This document shows, in pieces, positions 8,504 to 17,983 of a stretch of DNA of 64,000 nucleotides. The notes under the pieces were generated by a model, which worked only from the letters and a program-made list of their open reading frames with translations, searched no databases and was not told where the DNA came from. Source of the stretch: Sphingomonas kyeonggiensis (GTDB taxonomy: Bacteria; Pseudomonadota; Alphaproteobacteria; Sphingomonadales; Sphingomonadaceae); the NCBI RefSeq assembly GCF_014196745.1, contig NZ_JACIEH010000001.1, positions 496,001-560,000 on the forward strand, in the 5' to 3' direction. The position numbers and the translations under genes were made by a program. Positions within the stretch are counted from its first letter, which is position 1; each line of letters begins with the position of its first letter.

Positions 8504-8947
8504 ATGCATCAAGAGTCGCTCCCTGCCGTCTGCGCCTGCACCATGCTGCGCAAGGCCGCCCGCACCGTAGGCCGTGTCTATGACGAGGCGCTGGCCAGCC
8601 ATGGCATGACCACGGCGCAGTTCGCGATCCTGCGCCATGTCGCGCGCGAGGAGCCGCTGGCGCTCAGCCGGCTGGCCGAACAGCTCCAGATGGACCGCAG
8701 CTCGCTCTACCGCGCGCTGGCGCCGATCGAGAAGCGCGGCTGGGTGGTGGTGAAGCCCGGTGCCGGGCGCAGCAAATGCGCGACCTTGTCCGAGACGGGC
8801 AGGGCGGCGCTCCATGCCGCCGAGCCCGACTGGGCCGCGCTCCAGCAGCGAGTGGAGGACGAGGCGGGCTCGGCGCTCTGGTCGGTGATGAAGGCCGGGC
8901 TCAAGTCGCTCACCCAAAGCGTCGAGCGGGCGGGGGCGCAGGCATGA
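8504..8947 (+). CDS. MarR family transcriptional regulator
   Basis: 147 aa from ATG 8504 (in-frame ATGs at 8498 and 8489 are alternatives and lie in the second palindrome). It has the winged-helix MarR fold: TTAQFAILRHVA, LSRLAEQLQMDRSSLYRALAPIEKRGWV (recognition helix and wing) and GRSKCATLSETGRAAL. It overlaps the following MFS gene by ATGA, so it probably represses its own operon, including that transporter, until a ligand binds. No clear ribosome binding site favours any start. Confidence 0.85.
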   Translation: MHQESLPAVCACTMLRKAARTVGRVYDEALASHGMTTAQFAILRHVAREEPLALSRLAEQLQMDRSSLYRALAPIEKRGWVVVKPGAGRSKCATLSETGRAALHAAEPDWAALQQRVEDEAGSALWSVMKAGLKSLTQSVERAGAQA

Positions 8948-10227
8948 TCGCTTTGCTGTCCCGCCTGCCGGTCGGCGGGCGCGGTTATGCCGGCATCGTC
9001 GCGGCGATCACCTTCGTGGCGTTGCTGGTCTCGGCGGGGCTGCGTTCGGCGCCGGGCGTGATGATGCTGCCGCTCGAGCAGCATTTCGGCTGGGACCGCG
9101 CGACCATCTCCGCCGCCGCCGCGATCGGCATCTTCCTCTACGGGCTGGTCGGTCCCTTCGCCGCCGCGCTGATGCTCTCCGTGGGCATCAAGCGGACGAT
9201 GCTGGGCGGGCTGGTGCTGATGTCGCTGGCGACCTTCTCCAGCCTGTGGATGTCCGAGCCCTGGCAATATGTGCTGAGCTGGGGCGTGTTCTCGGGCGTG
9301 GGCAGCGGTGCGGTGGCGTCGGTGCTGGGCGCGGCGGTGGTCAATCGCTGGTTCGCCACCCGCCAGGGCCTGGTGATGGGCATGCTCACCGCCAGCACCG
9401 CGACCGGTGCTCTGGTATTCCTGCCGTTGCTCGCCTGGCTGGCCGAAGGCGGAGCGTGGCGGCCGGTGGCACTCGCGGTATCGATCGCCAGCGCCTGTGT
9501 TATCCCGCTCGTGCTGTTCTTCGTGCCCGAGCACCCGCAGCAGCTGGGCGTGCGCCGCTTCGGCGAGACCGAGGAAAGCGCGCCGCCGCCACCGATGAAG
9601 CAGGCCTCCACGCCGGCACTGGCCTTCACCGCGCTGTTCCGCGCCTCGAAGAGCATGACCTTCTGGCTGTTGTTCGGCACCTTCTTCGTCTGCGGCCTGA
9701 CCACCAACGGGCTGGTCGGCACCCATCTGATCGCATTCTGCGGCGACCATGGCATCGCGCCGGTGCAGGCGGCGGGGCTGCTCAGCCTGATGGGCCTGTT
9801 CGACCTGATCGGCACCACGGCATCGGGCTGGCTGACCGACCGCTACGACCCCCGCAAGCTGCTGTTCGTCTATTACGGGCTGCGCGGGCTTTCGCTGCTG
9901 GCGCTGCCGTTCCTCGACTTCAGCGCCTCCAGCCTGTTGCTCTTCGCGATCTTCTACGGCCTCGACTGGATCGCGACGGTGCCGCCGACGGTGAAGCTGG
10001 CCAACGTCCATTTCGGTGAGCGGGACGCGCCGATCGTGTTCGGCTGGGTGATGGTGGGGCACCAGATCGGCGCGGCGACCGCGGCATTCGGTGCCGGTGC
10101 GGTGCGGGCCTGGACGGGGACCTATACCCCGGCGTTCCTGGTGGCGGGCGCCTTCGGGCTCGTGGCGGCGGTGGCGATCCTGGCGGCTCGGGCGGAGAAG
10201 CCGGGCACGCGGCTGGCGATGGCCTAG
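8944..10227 (+). CDS. MFS transporter
   Basis: 427 aa with about 12 hydrophobic segments and a central cytoplasmic loop (about residues 197-222, rich in E and P). [10 protein letters not shown] near the start and [12 protein letters not shown] fit the monocarboxylate/OFA-like MFS group. The ATG overlaps the MarR stop, so the pair is one operon. Substrate is not predictable; the MarR link suggests an efflux or organic-acid role. Its end overlaps the convergent chemoreceptor gene by 4 bases. Confidence 0.88.
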   Translation: MIALLSRLPVGGRGYAGIVAAITFVALLVSAGLRSAPGVMMLPLEQHFGWDRATISAAAAIGIFLYGLVGPFAAALMLSVGIKRTMLGGLVLMSLATFSSLWMSEPWQYVLSWGVFSGVGSGAVASVLGAAVVNRWFATRQGLVMGMLTASTATGALVFLPLLAWLAEGGAWRPVALAVSIASACVIPLVLFFVPEHPQQLGVRRFGETEESAPPPPMKQASTPALAFTALFRASKSMTFWLLFGTFFVCGLTTNGLVGTHLIAFCGDHGIAPVQAAGLLSLMGLFDLIGTTASGWLTDRYDPRKLLFVYYGLRGLSLLALPFLDFSASSLLLFAIFYGLDWIATVPPTVKLANVHFGERDAPIVFGWVMVGHQIGAATAAFGAGAVRAWTGTYTPAFLVAGAFGLVAAVAILAARAEKPGTRLAMA

Positions 10228-11816
10228 GCCGCGCGCAGCGTTCCCAGGAAGCGCTGCATCTCGCCGAGCAGGCGGCGGGCCTGGCCGACCAGCTCGTCGG
10301 TGGCGGCGTCCATCTCCGCAGTGGTGCGGGCCGCGGCATCGGTGGCGCTCTCGGCGCTGGCGACCCCGGCCTGGAGATCGGCGGTGAGCGAGGCGGCGGT
10401 ACCGGCATAGCTCTGGATCGATCGGATCACGTCGCCCTGGCGAGTCATCGCATCGCCGACCGCGCCGCCGACTTCGCCGATCCGGTCGAAGCTGCCGCGC
10501 ATCTCGCCGACGATCGAGGTGGTCGCCTGCACCGCGTCGCTCATCCGGGTGAGCTGGGCGCGGATATCGCCGGTGGCATGCGCGGTCTGGGCGGCGAGAC
10601 TCTTCACTTCCTGCGCGACGATCGCGAAGCCGCGGCCTGCCTCGCCGGCACGGGCGGCCTCGATGCTGGCGTTGAGCGCGAGCAGATTGGTGCGCGCGGC
10701 GATCTCGGCGATCATGTCGGCGATGCTGCCGACGCTTGCGCTGTGCTCGACCAGGGTGGCGAAGCGGGCGTCGGCCGAGCGGGAAAGGTCGTGGAGATGC
10801 GCGGTGGTCTCGGCCTGGGCGCCGAGGCTGGCTTCGACCGCGACGAGCGACAGGCCGAGATTGGCCGATTCCTCGAGCAGGGTGGAAGCGCCGGTATCAG
10901 CCCGCGCGGCACGACCGGCCATGCCGCGGATCTCGTCATGCGTGGCGAGGGTGGAGGTCTTGAGCCCATCGGCCGAGACGCGGGTCTGTTCGGCGGCGGC
11001 GGCGAGTTCGCTGATCGCGGAGACGAACTGGCGTTCGAACTGGTCGGCGATGCGGGCGATCTCGGTGCGACGGTCGCGCTCGCTGTCGATCTGCGCGCGG
11101 TGGCGGGCTTCGGCGGCGGAGGCGACCTGCTGCAGCTCCTCGCGCTGGGCGGCGGCGCGCAGCAGGTCGCGCTCGCTGGCGGCGCGGGCAAGCGCCTCGC
11201 CCTGGGCGAACTGTTCGCTGACCAGCGCGGCCTGGCCGACCACGGTGCGGGCGAGGAGCACGACGAAGACGGCCAGGAAGACGAACACGCCTGCCGGGAT
11301 GTTGGCGAAAATGGCGTAGAGCGCGCAGATCACCACGGCGATGCCGAGATAGGCGAGGCTGGCGGGTGGCAGCGGCGCATAGCGCAGCGCCCCGATCGCG
11401 GCGACGCCGGCGATGGTGGTCGTCGTGACGATCAACTGCTGGTCGGTGGCGCCGAGACCGAGCGTCGACAGGAACAGGAACCAGCCGAGGGCGACCGCGG
11501 CGGCTTCGATCACCGTGGCGCGCAGGGCGCTGGGAGTATCGGTCACCTGCCAGTCCTGTGCGCGGCCGTTGCGCCAGCGGACGAGCGCGGCGGTGCTGAT
11601 CGCCAGATGGAGCGAGAAGGCGGAGATCTGCCAGGGCAGATAGCCATTGTCGTGGATCATCAGGATCAGCACCAGGCTGACGAAGATGCTGGCCACGAAG
11701 GAAACGGGATAGGCGCGCTGGATGGCGATGCCATGGGCGCGCATCAGGCTGGTCGGCAGCGCCGCCCATTTGCCCCAGAACGCCCCCTTCAGGGCCTCGA
11801 GTCTAGCCTCTCCCAT
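10224..11816 (-). CDS. Methyl-accepting chemotaxis protein with polytopic membrane N-terminus
   Basis: 530 aa. Instead of a periplasmic sensor, the first ~195 residues are about six hydrophobic segments with almost no loops. After a coiled-coil linker comes the MCP signalling domain, whose tip is [26 protein letters not shown]. The tip interacts with CheA/CheW in the receptor array. No periplasmic ligand domain is present, so it may sense membrane state, redox or intracellular cues. No che genes are in the window. Confidence 0.9.
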   Translation of the reverse strand: MGEARLEALKGAFWGKWAALPTSLMRAHGIAIQRAYPVSFVASIFVSLVLILMIHDNGYLPWQISAFSLHLAISTAALVRWRNGRAQDWQVTDTPSALRATVIEAAAVALGWFLFLSTLGLGATDQQLIVTTTTIAGVAAIGALRYAPLPPASLAYLGIAVVICALYAIFANIPAGVFVFLAVFVVLLARTVVGQAALVSEQFAQGEALARAASERDLLRAAAQREELQQVASAAEARHRAQIDSERDRRTEIARIADQFERQFVSAISELAAAAEQTRVSADGLKTSTLATHDEIRGMAGRAARADTGASTLLEESANLGLSLVAVEASLGAQAETTAHLHDLSRSADARFATLVEHSASVGSIADMIAEIAARTNLLALNASIEAARAGEAGRGFAIVAQEVKSLAAQTAHATGDIRAQLTRMSDAVQATTSIVGEMRGSFDRIGEVGGAVGDAMTRQGDVIRSIQSYAGTAASLTADLQAGVASAESATDAAARTTAEMDAATDELVGQARRLLGEMQRFLGTLRAA

Positions 11817-11852
11817 CCGGCCCGCTGTAACCGTGCATGGTTACCAGCCCGT

Positions 11853-12986
11853 TTACAGTCGCATATGGATTCCACGGCGGTGGAGCGGGATGAGCAGGGC
11901 GATCACGAGCAGCAGCACCGCCAGCGCGAAGAGGAAGGAGGCGAGGAGGAGGTTGCCGGGGAGCAAGGCGGCAAGGCCGTCCCACGCCCAGGCCTGGAAG
12001 CCGGTGCGCATCGCGGCGAGCGAGAGCAGCAGCGAGAGGAGATAGCCGAGGATCGCGTTCATTCCCAGCACGTCGAGCGGCCATAGCGCCTTGCGCACCG
12101 TGGTGCTGCGCGACGCGACGATGCAGCCGGTGAACAGGATCGCCGACAGGCCCGAGGTCCACAGCGCGAAGCTGCTGGTCCACAGCTTCTTGTTGAGCGG
12201 GAAGGCGAAGGAGAAGGCATAGCCGAGCGCGGCGAGGACGATGCCGGCGAGCAGGATGCGCATCGTCGCGCGATCGGGCGCGGCCTTCCACCACAAGGCG
12301 GCCAGGGCGCCGAGCAGCACGTTGACCAGGGCGGGAAGGGTGGAGAGCAACCCCTCGGGATCATAGACCACGTTGCCCGCCGCATCGGTGCCCATGCGGT
12401 ACATGTGATGGGTGGTGACCGCGATCCGGTCGACATAGCCGGCGAGATTGCCCTCGGGGCTCAGGTCGCCCGCGACATGATCGGGAGTGGGGACGAAGCT
12501 GAGCAGCGCCCAATAGCCGAGCAGGATGACGGCGCTGGCGATGCCAAGGGCAGAAGCGCTCAGATGGGCCCGCCCTTCGGCATCCTTGCGCGCCGTGAGG
12601 ATCGCCAGCGTGGCGGCGAGCCCATAGCAAAGGCCGAGACGGGGGAGCACGCCGAACACCCGGAAGTCGGCCAGGCCGGGACGGGCGAGCATCTGCCACG
12701 CCCATCCGATAATGATTAGCAATAGCGTGCGGCGAAGCACGCGATTCCACAGCTTTGCGTCGACGATGCGCGGGAAGGACAGGCCGAGCGCCACACCCAT
12801 CGCGCAGAGAAAGGCGGGGAATACCAGGTCGGTCGGAGTGAAGCCGTGCCACTCGGCATGATCGAGCGGCCACCAGACATGCGCCCAGCTGCCCGGCGTG
12901 TTGACGATCACCATGAAGGCAACGGTCAGCCCCCGGAACAGGTCGAGCCCGCCGAGGCGGGCGGGTGCGCTGGGCGCGTCGGTCAT
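11853..12986 (-). CDS. NagX-like membrane acyltransferase (heparan-alpha-glucosaminide N-acetyltransferase family)
   Basis: 377 aa, ATG 12986 preceded by GGAGGGGATC. About ten transmembrane segments begin with LGGLDLFRGLTVAFMVIVN. The opening LDxxRG signature and TPTDLVFPAFLCAMG identify the DUF5009/HGSNAT-like (COG4299) family. Members are thought to acetylate sugars or peptidoglycan fragments across the inner membrane. The partner sugar is unknown here. Confidence 0.82.
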   Translation of the reverse strand: MTDAPSAPARLGGLDLFRGLTVAFMVIVNTPGSWAHVWWPLDHAEWHGFTPTDLVFPAFLCAMGVALGLSFPRIVDAKLWNRVLRRTLLLIIIGWAWQMLARPGLADFRVFGVLPRLGLCYGLAATLAILTARKDAEGRAHLSASALGIASAVILLGYWALLSFVPTPDHVAGDLSPEGNLAGYVDRIAVTTHHMYRMGTDAAGNVVYDPEGLLSTLPALVNVLLGALAALWWKAAPDRATMRILLAGIVLAALGYAFSFAFPLNKKLWTSSFALWTSGLSAILFTGCIVASRSTTVRKALWPLDVLGMNAILGYLLSLLLSLAAMRTGFQAWAWDGLAALLPGNLLLASFLFALAVLLLVIALLIPLHRRGIHMRL

Positions 12987-13049
12987 TGGCGATCCCCTCC
13001 GGTTGGAGGGGAGTTTGGCGCGGTTGGGGGGAGAGGTCAAAGGGCCGGG

Positions 13050-13187
13050 AAAATCCTCCCCCGGAGGGGGAGGGGGACCGCCAGCTTCAGCTGGTGGTGG
13101 AGGGGTAGCGCGCCTCAGGCGGGACCGCTGGTGGAGACTACCCCTCCACCAGCTTCGCTGGTCCCCCTCCCCCTCCGGGGGAGGATT
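13050..13187. repeat. Large palindromic repeat (CCTCCCCCTCCGGGGGAGG type)
   Basis: An interrupted inverted repeat of about 138 bp lies between two genes on the same strand. Its outer arms read AATCCTCCCCCGGAGGG and, opposite, CCCTCCGGGGGAGGATT. Inner arms contain CCAGCTTCAGCTGG and CCAGCTTCGCTGG hairpins and TACCCCTCCACC. It belongs to the same loose class as the G-rich palindromes at 43568-43612, 53812-53922 and 62433-62560. Confidence 0.75.
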
Positions 13188-13193
13188 TGGGAA

Positions 13194-13538
13194 TCAGGCC
13201 TTCACATAGACCCAGGCAGTCGCGCCGCTCGCCAGCGGGGCTTCGACGCGCACGTAATTCTCGCTCTCGTACACGTCCGCCGCGGCCAGTTCCTCGGGCG
13301 TCAGGCGGAAGACCTTGCCGGTGATGGGCGGGGCGTCGGCATCGGGGACCAGGGCCAGGTGCACTTCGATGCCGCTGGCTTCCAGCACGTCGGGATCGCG
13401 GATCGTGATCTCGGTCTGGCGCCAGCCGTGGAGCGTGTCGTCGCTGCCTTCGAGCAGGCGGCCGAACTGGCTCAGTTGCACGCTCGCCAGCTGGAGCGTG
13501 CCATAGGAGAAGAGCAGCGCGTCGGCGCCGTTGCTCAC
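13194..13538 (-). CDS. Gamma-glutamylcyclotransferase (GGCT/AIG2-like) family protein
   Basis: 114 aa from a GTG at 13538 that overlaps the engB stop (GTGA). The motif FSYGTLQ at residues 9-15 is the family's substrate-binding loop, and YESENYVRV contains the probable catalytic Glu. Members cyclise gamma-glutamyl groups or act on related amides. It is the last gene of the rpmH-to-engB run. Confidence 0.85.
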   Translation of the reverse strand: MSNGADALLFSYGTLQLASVQLSQFGRLLEGSDDTLHGWRQTEITIRDPDVLEASGIEVHLALVPDADAPPITGKVFRLTPEELAAADVYESENYVRVEAPLASGATAWVYVKA

Positions 13539-14173
13539 CCGATCGCCTCGAGCACCGCGGCGCGCAGCTCGGGGATGCCCATGCCCTTTTCCGACGAGGT
13601 CGAGATGATGTCCGGATGCGCGGCAGGGCGCTTGCGTGCCTGCGCCTGGGTCTGCTCGAGGACCTCGGCGAGCTCGGTCGCCTTGATCTTGTCGGTCTTG
13701 GTCAGGACGATCCGGTAGCTCACCGCCGCCGTGTCGAGCATGTCGAGAATCTCGTTGTCGACGTCCTTGATGCCGTGGCGGCTGTCGATCAGCACCAGCG
13801 CGCGCTTGAGCACGTCGCGCCCGCGCAGGAAGTCGTTCACCAGGTAGCGCCACTGGCGCAGCATGTCCTTGGGCGCCTTGGCGAAGCCATAGCCGGGCAT
13901 GTCGACCAGGCGGAACTTGAGCGGATCGCCCACGTCGAAGAAGTTCAGCTCCTGCGTGCGCCCCGGGGTGTTCGAGGTGCGCGCCAGGCCGTTGCGGTTG
14001 GCGAGCGCGTTGAGCAGCGACGACTTGCCCACGTTCGACCGGCCGGCGAACGCCACCTCGGGCACCACCGGGCTGGGGAGGTGCTCGAGCTTGGGAGCCG
14101 ATTTCAGGAAGGCGACCGGGCCGGCGAAGATCTTTCGCGCGGCCTCGATCTGATCGTCGTCGAATCCGCTCAC
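13535..14173 (-). CDS. engB: Ribosome biogenesis GTP-binding protein EngB (YihA/YsxC)
   Basis: 212 aa. The GTPase domain has G1 GRSNVGKSS (about residues 43-51), G3 DMPG, G4 TKTDK and G5 STSS. EngB is needed for assembly of the 50S subunit. The GTG start at 14173 overlaps the yidC stop (GTGA), and its own stop overlaps the next gene, so translation is probably coupled along this operon. Confidence 0.95.
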   Translation of the reverse strand: MSGFDDDQIEAARKIFAGPVAFLKSAPKLEHLPSPVVPEVAFAGRSNVGKSSLLNALANRNGLARTSNTPGRTQELNFFDVGDPLKFRLVDMPGYGFAKAPKDMLRQWRYLVNDFLRGRDVLKRALVLIDSRHGIKDVDNEILDMLDTAAVSYRIVLTKTDKIKATELAEVLEQTQAQARKRPAAHPDIISTSSEKGMGIPELRAAVLEAIG

Positions 14174-15894
14174 TTGGCCTTCGCTTCCTTCTTCATCGGC
14201 TGCTTCAGCACCGGGTGGCGCGAATAGAGCCACTGCTGCTGCAGGATGGTGATGCAGTTCGAGGTGATCCAGTAGAGCTGCAGGCCGACGGCGAACGGCG
14301 CCATCATGAACATCAGCATCCACGGCATGATCGCGAAGACCTGCTTCTGGATCTCGTCCATCGGCGCCGGGTTGAACTTCATCTGGAAGTACATCGACAC
14401 GCCGAGCAGCACCGGCACCACGCCGATCGCCAGGAAGCCCGGCGGGGTGAAGTGGAGATAGCCGAACAGGTTGATGATCGTCGCGGGATCGGGCGCCGAA
14501 AGATCGCGGATCCACAGCGCGAAGGGCTGGTGGCGCATTTCGATCGTGAGCAGCAGCACCTTGTAGAGCGCGAACATGATCGGGATCTGGAGCAGGATCG
14601 GGAGGCAGCCCGCGAGCGGGTTCACCTTCTCTTCCTTGTAGAGCTTCATGATCTCCTGCTGCTGGCGCTGCTTGTCGTCCTTGTGGCGTTCCTGCAGCGC
14701 CTTCATCTTCGGCTGGATGACGCGCATGCGTGCCATCGACTCGAACTGCTTGTGCGCGATCGGGAAGAGCAGGCCGCGGATGGTGATCGTCAGCAGGATG
14801 ATCGCCACGCCGAAATTGCCGACCAGGCGGAACAGCCAGCCGAGATAGTAGAAGATCGGCTTCTCGATCAGGCCGAACCAGCCCCAGTCGATCGCTCGAT
14901 CGAACTGCGAGATGCCGAACTTCTCCTGATAGCCATCGAGCAGCTTCACTTCCTTCGCGCCGGCGAAGAAGCGGCTGGAATAGGTGACCTTCTTGCCCGG
15001 CTCCAGCGTCAGCGCCTGTGCGAGCTGATAATCGGCCTGATAGGTCTGCGCGGTGGTGCCGCGTTGCTGGATCGAGACCGGCACGCGCTGATCGGGGACG
15101 AGCGCGGTGAGCCAATAATGATCCGAATAGCCAACCCAGCCGCCGGTGGTGGAGAACTGGCTGGGCGTGCTCTCGACTTCGCTCCACTTGAGATATTTGG
15201 CTGCGCCCTGCGACACCGCCATGGGGCCGACATGCGCGGCCCACTGGTCGACGTCGGTGGAACGCTCGCCACGCGACACCAGCGCATAGGGCGTGACCGA
15301 GACGGGCGCCTGGCCCACATTGGCCACCGTCTGGCGGATCGTGAACATGTAGTTCTCGTCCACCGCCAGCTCGATGCGGAAGATCTGGCCGGTGGCGGAT
15401 TTCGCGGTCAGCGTGACCGGCGTGGTCGGGGTAAGCTTGGTGCCGCTAGCCTGCCAGATGGTGTTCTGGTCCGGCGCCTGGACACCGGCGCCCTGCCAGC
15501 CGAACTGGGCGAAATAGGACGCCTTGGCGCCACCCGGCGAGAGCAGGCGGACCGGCGGCGAATTCTTGGCGACGGTCTGCCCGTAATCGACCAGGACGAG
15601 GTCATCGAAACGCGCGCCCTTGAGGTTGATCGAGCCCTTGAGCAACGGCGTGTCGATCGCGACGCGCGGCGTCTCCGCCAGCACGACATCGCGGTCGCGC
15701 ATCGTGCTGGGCGAATCGGCGGTGGGGCCTGCGGTGCCCGGGGTCGGCTTCGCGACCTGCTTGCCGTTCACCATCTGGGTGGAGGCGATCTGCTTCTGCT
15801 GCGGGAAGAGCCAGTTGGTGACCACGGGCCATGCGAACAGCAGCACCCCCGCGATGACCGCGAACAGCAGAAAATTCTTCTGGTCTTCCTTCAC
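14170..15894 (-). CDS. yidC: Membrane protein insertase YidC
   Basis: 574 aa from a GTG at 15894. The order is an N-terminal membrane anchor (residues 7-25), a large periplasmic P1 beta-domain (about 60-340), then the 60KD_IMP insertase core of five membrane segments starting IDWGWFGLIEKP. The core includes NPLAGCLPILLQIPIMFALYK and the lysine-rich tail KKEAKAK. It inserts inner-membrane proteins with or without SecYEG. It sits downstream of rpmH, rnpA and yidD as in most bacteria. Confidence 0.97.
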   Translation of the reverse strand: MKEDQKNFLLFAVIAGVLLFAWPVVTNWLFPQQKQIASTQMVNGKQVAKPTPGTAGPTADSPSTMRDRDVVLAETPRVAIDTPLLKGSINLKGARFDDLVLVDYGQTVAKNSPPVRLLSPGGAKASYFAQFGWQGAGVQAPDQNTIWQASGTKLTPTTPVTLTAKSATGQIFRIELAVDENYMFTIRQTVANVGQAPVSVTPYALVSRGERSTDVDQWAAHVGPMAVSQGAAKYLKWSEVESTPSQFSTTGGWVGYSDHYWLTALVPDQRVPVSIQQRGTTAQTYQADYQLAQALTLEPGKKVTYSSRFFAGAKEVKLLDGYQEKFGISQFDRAIDWGWFGLIEKPIFYYLGWLFRLVGNFGVAIILLTITIRGLLFPIAHKQFESMARMRVIQPKMKALQERHKDDKQRQQQEIMKLYKEEKVNPLAGCLPILLQIPIMFALYKVLLLTIEMRHQPFALWIRDLSAPDPATIINLFGYLHFTPPGFLAIGVVPVLLGVSMYFQMKFNPAPMDEIQKQVFAIMPWMLMFMMAPFAVGLQLYWITSNCITILQQQWLYSRHPVLKQPMKKEAKAK

Positions 15895-15915
15895 GTACCG
15901 ATTCCCCGGAAAAAC

Positions 15916-16128
15916 TTATGGCACTGGGTCGTAGCCGTGCCCGCCCCATGGGTGGCAGCGGGCGATCCGCCGGACGGCGAGCCAGCTGCCTTTGACAGCC
16001 CCATAGCGGCGAAGCGCCTCGATTGCATAGGCCGAACAGCTGGGTTGATAGCGGCAGCTGGGCGGCAGCACCGCCGAAGGGCCGATCTGCCAGGCCCGCG
16101 CGAGCAGGATGAGGAGGCGCGCGATCAA
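15916..16128 (-). CDS. yidD: Membrane protein insertion efficiency factor YidD
   Basis: 70 aa, amphipathic, with the family pattern [14 protein letters not shown] and [15 protein letters not shown]. It starts with TTG at 16128, overlapping the rnpA stop. YidD lies at the inner face of the cytoplasmic membrane and assists YidC. Confidence 0.94.
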   Translation of the reverse strand: MIARLLILLARAWQIGPSAVLPPSCRYQPSCSAYAIEALRRYGAVKGSWLAVRRIARCHPWGGHGYDPVP

Positions 16129-16457
16129 CGCTTCACCTTCCCCAGTGCCTTGGCCAGTTCGGCCTTGAGATCGTCGTACGGCCGCTCGACGCCGCCGGCC
16201 CGGCCGACCAGCACGTGATCGGCGCCGGGCAGGCCGGCTACGGGCAGGACTTCGCGGACGAGCGCCCGGAACCGGCGCTTCATCCGGTTGCGGATCACCG
16301 CGTTGCCGACTTTCTTGGATACGGTAATGCCGACCCGCATCAACGGATCGGCATCGTCGCGTACTCGGACGATCAGGACGAAGCCGGGCATGGGAGCCCG
16401 CTTGCCAGCGTTCGCCGCGAGATAATCCTTGCGCTGCGTGAGCCGGGTAAGGCCCAC
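16125..16457 (-). CDS. rnpA: Ribonuclease P protein component
   Basis: 110 aa. The RNR-type motif [13 protein letters not shown] (about residues 63-75) binds the RNase P RNA, and [10 protein letters not shown] at the start is typical. I chose GTG 16457, 17 bases after the rpmH stop with a weak GGTGAAG, because codons upstream belong to rpmH. It processes the 5' ends of tRNA precursors. Confidence 0.93.
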   Translation of the reverse strand: MGLTRLTQRKDYLAANAGKRAPMPGFVLIVRVRDDADPLMRVGITVSKKVGNAVIRNRMKRRFRALVREVLPVAGLPGADHVLVGRAGGVERPYDDLKAELAKALGKVKR

Positions 16458-16474
16458 GACTTCACCGTCGGTGA

Positions 16475-16609
16475 TTACGCCGACAGCTTCTTGCGGCCGC
16501 GAGCACGGCGGGCGCGAATCACATTGCGGCCGCCCGGGGTCGCCATGCGGCTGCGGAAGCCGTGCCGGCGCGCACGCACCAGGTTGCTCGGCTGAAAGGT
16601 CCGCTTCAT
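16475..16609 (-). CDS. rpmH: 50S ribosomal protein L34
   Basis: 44 aa, read directly from the reverse strand: [20 protein letters not shown] at the start and [12 protein letters not shown] at the end, with [10 protein letters not shown] between. This is a full-length, highly basic L34. GAGGATGAGCG precedes the ATG. It is the first gene of the rnpA-yidD-yidC-engB run. Confidence 0.96.
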   Translation of the reverse strand: MKRTFQPSNLVRARRHGFRSRMATPGGRNVIRARRARGRKKLSA

Positions 16610-16696
16610 CGCTCATCCTCGAGTATCTAGAACGTAAAATGGCCACCACAGGGGCGGCCGCGTGTCGGGTGCCCATAAGGGGACGATCCGGACGAG

Positions 16697-17020
16697 TCAA
16701 CGCGTTCCGTTCCGCAAACCGAGCAGTTCGGCCTCAGCGCGAGCGATTTCGGCGTCCTTTTCGCGCTGGCGGCGCCGGCGGGCACTGCCGCGGCGAAGCG
16801 CCATGTCGGCGTAGCGGCCGAATCGCGGCCAGCGGCGCTTCATTCGCGCGAACACCCGCTGCGCCCAATTGGCGTTCTGGAGCACCAGCACCAGGCCGGC
16901 GGCGAACACCAGGATGCCGCCGGGGCCGGGGAGGATGCCGACCAGCGGCGACAGCGCGATCACGACGAACCCGGTGACGACCAGGATCGTGCGGACCAGC
17001 GGACTGCGCTTGCGTGTCAT
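16697..17020 (-). CDS. Small membrane protein of unknown function
   Basis: 107 aa. Two transmembrane segments (about residues 9-26 and 31-47) flank the motif LPGPGGILVF, as in the PGPGW-type small membrane proteins. The C-terminal half is strongly basic, then acidic (RRRRQREKDAEIARAEAE), and probably cytoplasmic. It is upstream of rpmH on the same strand. No function is known to me. Confidence 0.7.
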   Translation of the reverse strand: MTRKRSPLVRTILVVTGFVVIALSPLVGILPGPGGILVFAAGLVLVLQNANWAQRVFARMKRRWPRFGRYADMALRRGSARRRRQREKDAEIARAEAELLGLRNGTR

Positions 17021-17190
17021 GGCTGGCAGGTGGGGAGTGTGTGTTGGTTGTGCAAGACACATGCGGCGCGGCTGGTCGCGCGCGGGGGTGGGTTCATCGT
17101 CCGCGGGGATGCATCCGATCCGGTCGCATCCCTCGCCGCATCGACGGAATCGGCCGCTATCGTCCGGCGCTTGCGGGGAGGGGGACGGGC

Positions 17191-17915
17191 TTGGTCGCGA
17201 GCGTTTCGACGGTTGCCTATCTGGGATTGGAAGCGCGGGCGGTGGAGGTGCAATGCAACCTCGTCGCCGGCCTGCCCAAATTCGTCGTCGTTGGGTTGCC
17301 CGACAAGGCGGTGGCGGAAAGCCGCGAGCGGGTGCGCGCCGCGATGGCGGCGATCGGGCTGGCGCTGCCCCCCAAGCACATCATCCTCAACCTTTCGCCG
17401 GCCGACCTGCCCAAGGAAGGCTCGCATTTCGACCTGGCGGTGGCGCTCGCGCTGCTGGGGGCGATGGGTGTAGTCGATGCCGAGACGCTGTCGGGCTATG
17501 TCGTGGTCGGCGAGCTGGCGCTGGACGGGCGGATCGCGCCGAGCCCCGGCGTGCTGCTGGCCGCGCTCCATGCTGCCGAGACGGGCAAGGGGCTGGTCTG
17601 TCCTGCCGCCCAGGGGCCGGAGGCGAGCTGGGCCGGGCAGGTCGAGGTCGTCGCGGCGCCCGACCTCATTGCGCTGCTCAACCACTTCAAGGGCAACCAG
17701 CTGCTGCCCGCGGCCGAAGCCGGCACGGTCGATCCGCCGGCGCCGGGGCCCGATCTTTCCCAAGTGAAGGGGCAGGAGACGGCACGCCGGGCGCTCGAGA
17801 TCGCGGCTGCGGGCTCGCATAACCTGCTGATGTGTGGTCCGCCCGGCGCGGGCAAGTCGCTGCTGGCCTCCTGCCTGCCCGGCATCCTGCCGCCGCTCGA
17901 CGCTGCGGAGGCGCT
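17191..17915 (+). pseudogene. comM: comM 5' part (YifB-type Mg-chelatase-like ATPase), interrupted by transposon
   Basis: 241 codons from TTG 17191 (GGGAGGGGG upstream) to the insertion point. It carries the N-terminal ChlI-like domain (STVAYLGLEARAVEV, GLPDKAVAESRERV) and the Walker A motif GPPGAGKS (residues 216-223). After DAAEA the frame enters the transposon, adds LGIM and stops at 17926-17928. ComM is a hexameric helicase that drives branch migration during natural transformation. With Walker B and the sensor regions removed, this half cannot be a working ATPase. Confidence 0.95.
17908..17915. repeat. Target-site duplication, left copy
   Basis: GAGGCGCT directly abuts the left inverted repeat. 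The identical 8-mer abuts the right inverted repeat at 24172-24179. Eight bases is the duplication length known for IS1595-family elements. Confidence 0.92.
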
Positions 17916-17950
17916 CGGCATTATGTAGCAGATGCACCAAGATGATTGCA
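17916..17950 (+). repeat. Left terminal inverted repeat
   Basis: 35 bases identical to the reverse complement of 24137-24171. Similarity continues with three mismatches to about 17966. Two copies of the CATAYGATG-type motif follow, at 17945-17970 and, overlapping the first cargo start codon, at 17966-17993. Confidence 0.95.
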
Positions 17951-17983
17951 GACATCATCGTATGCGATGCTTAATGTCATTGT

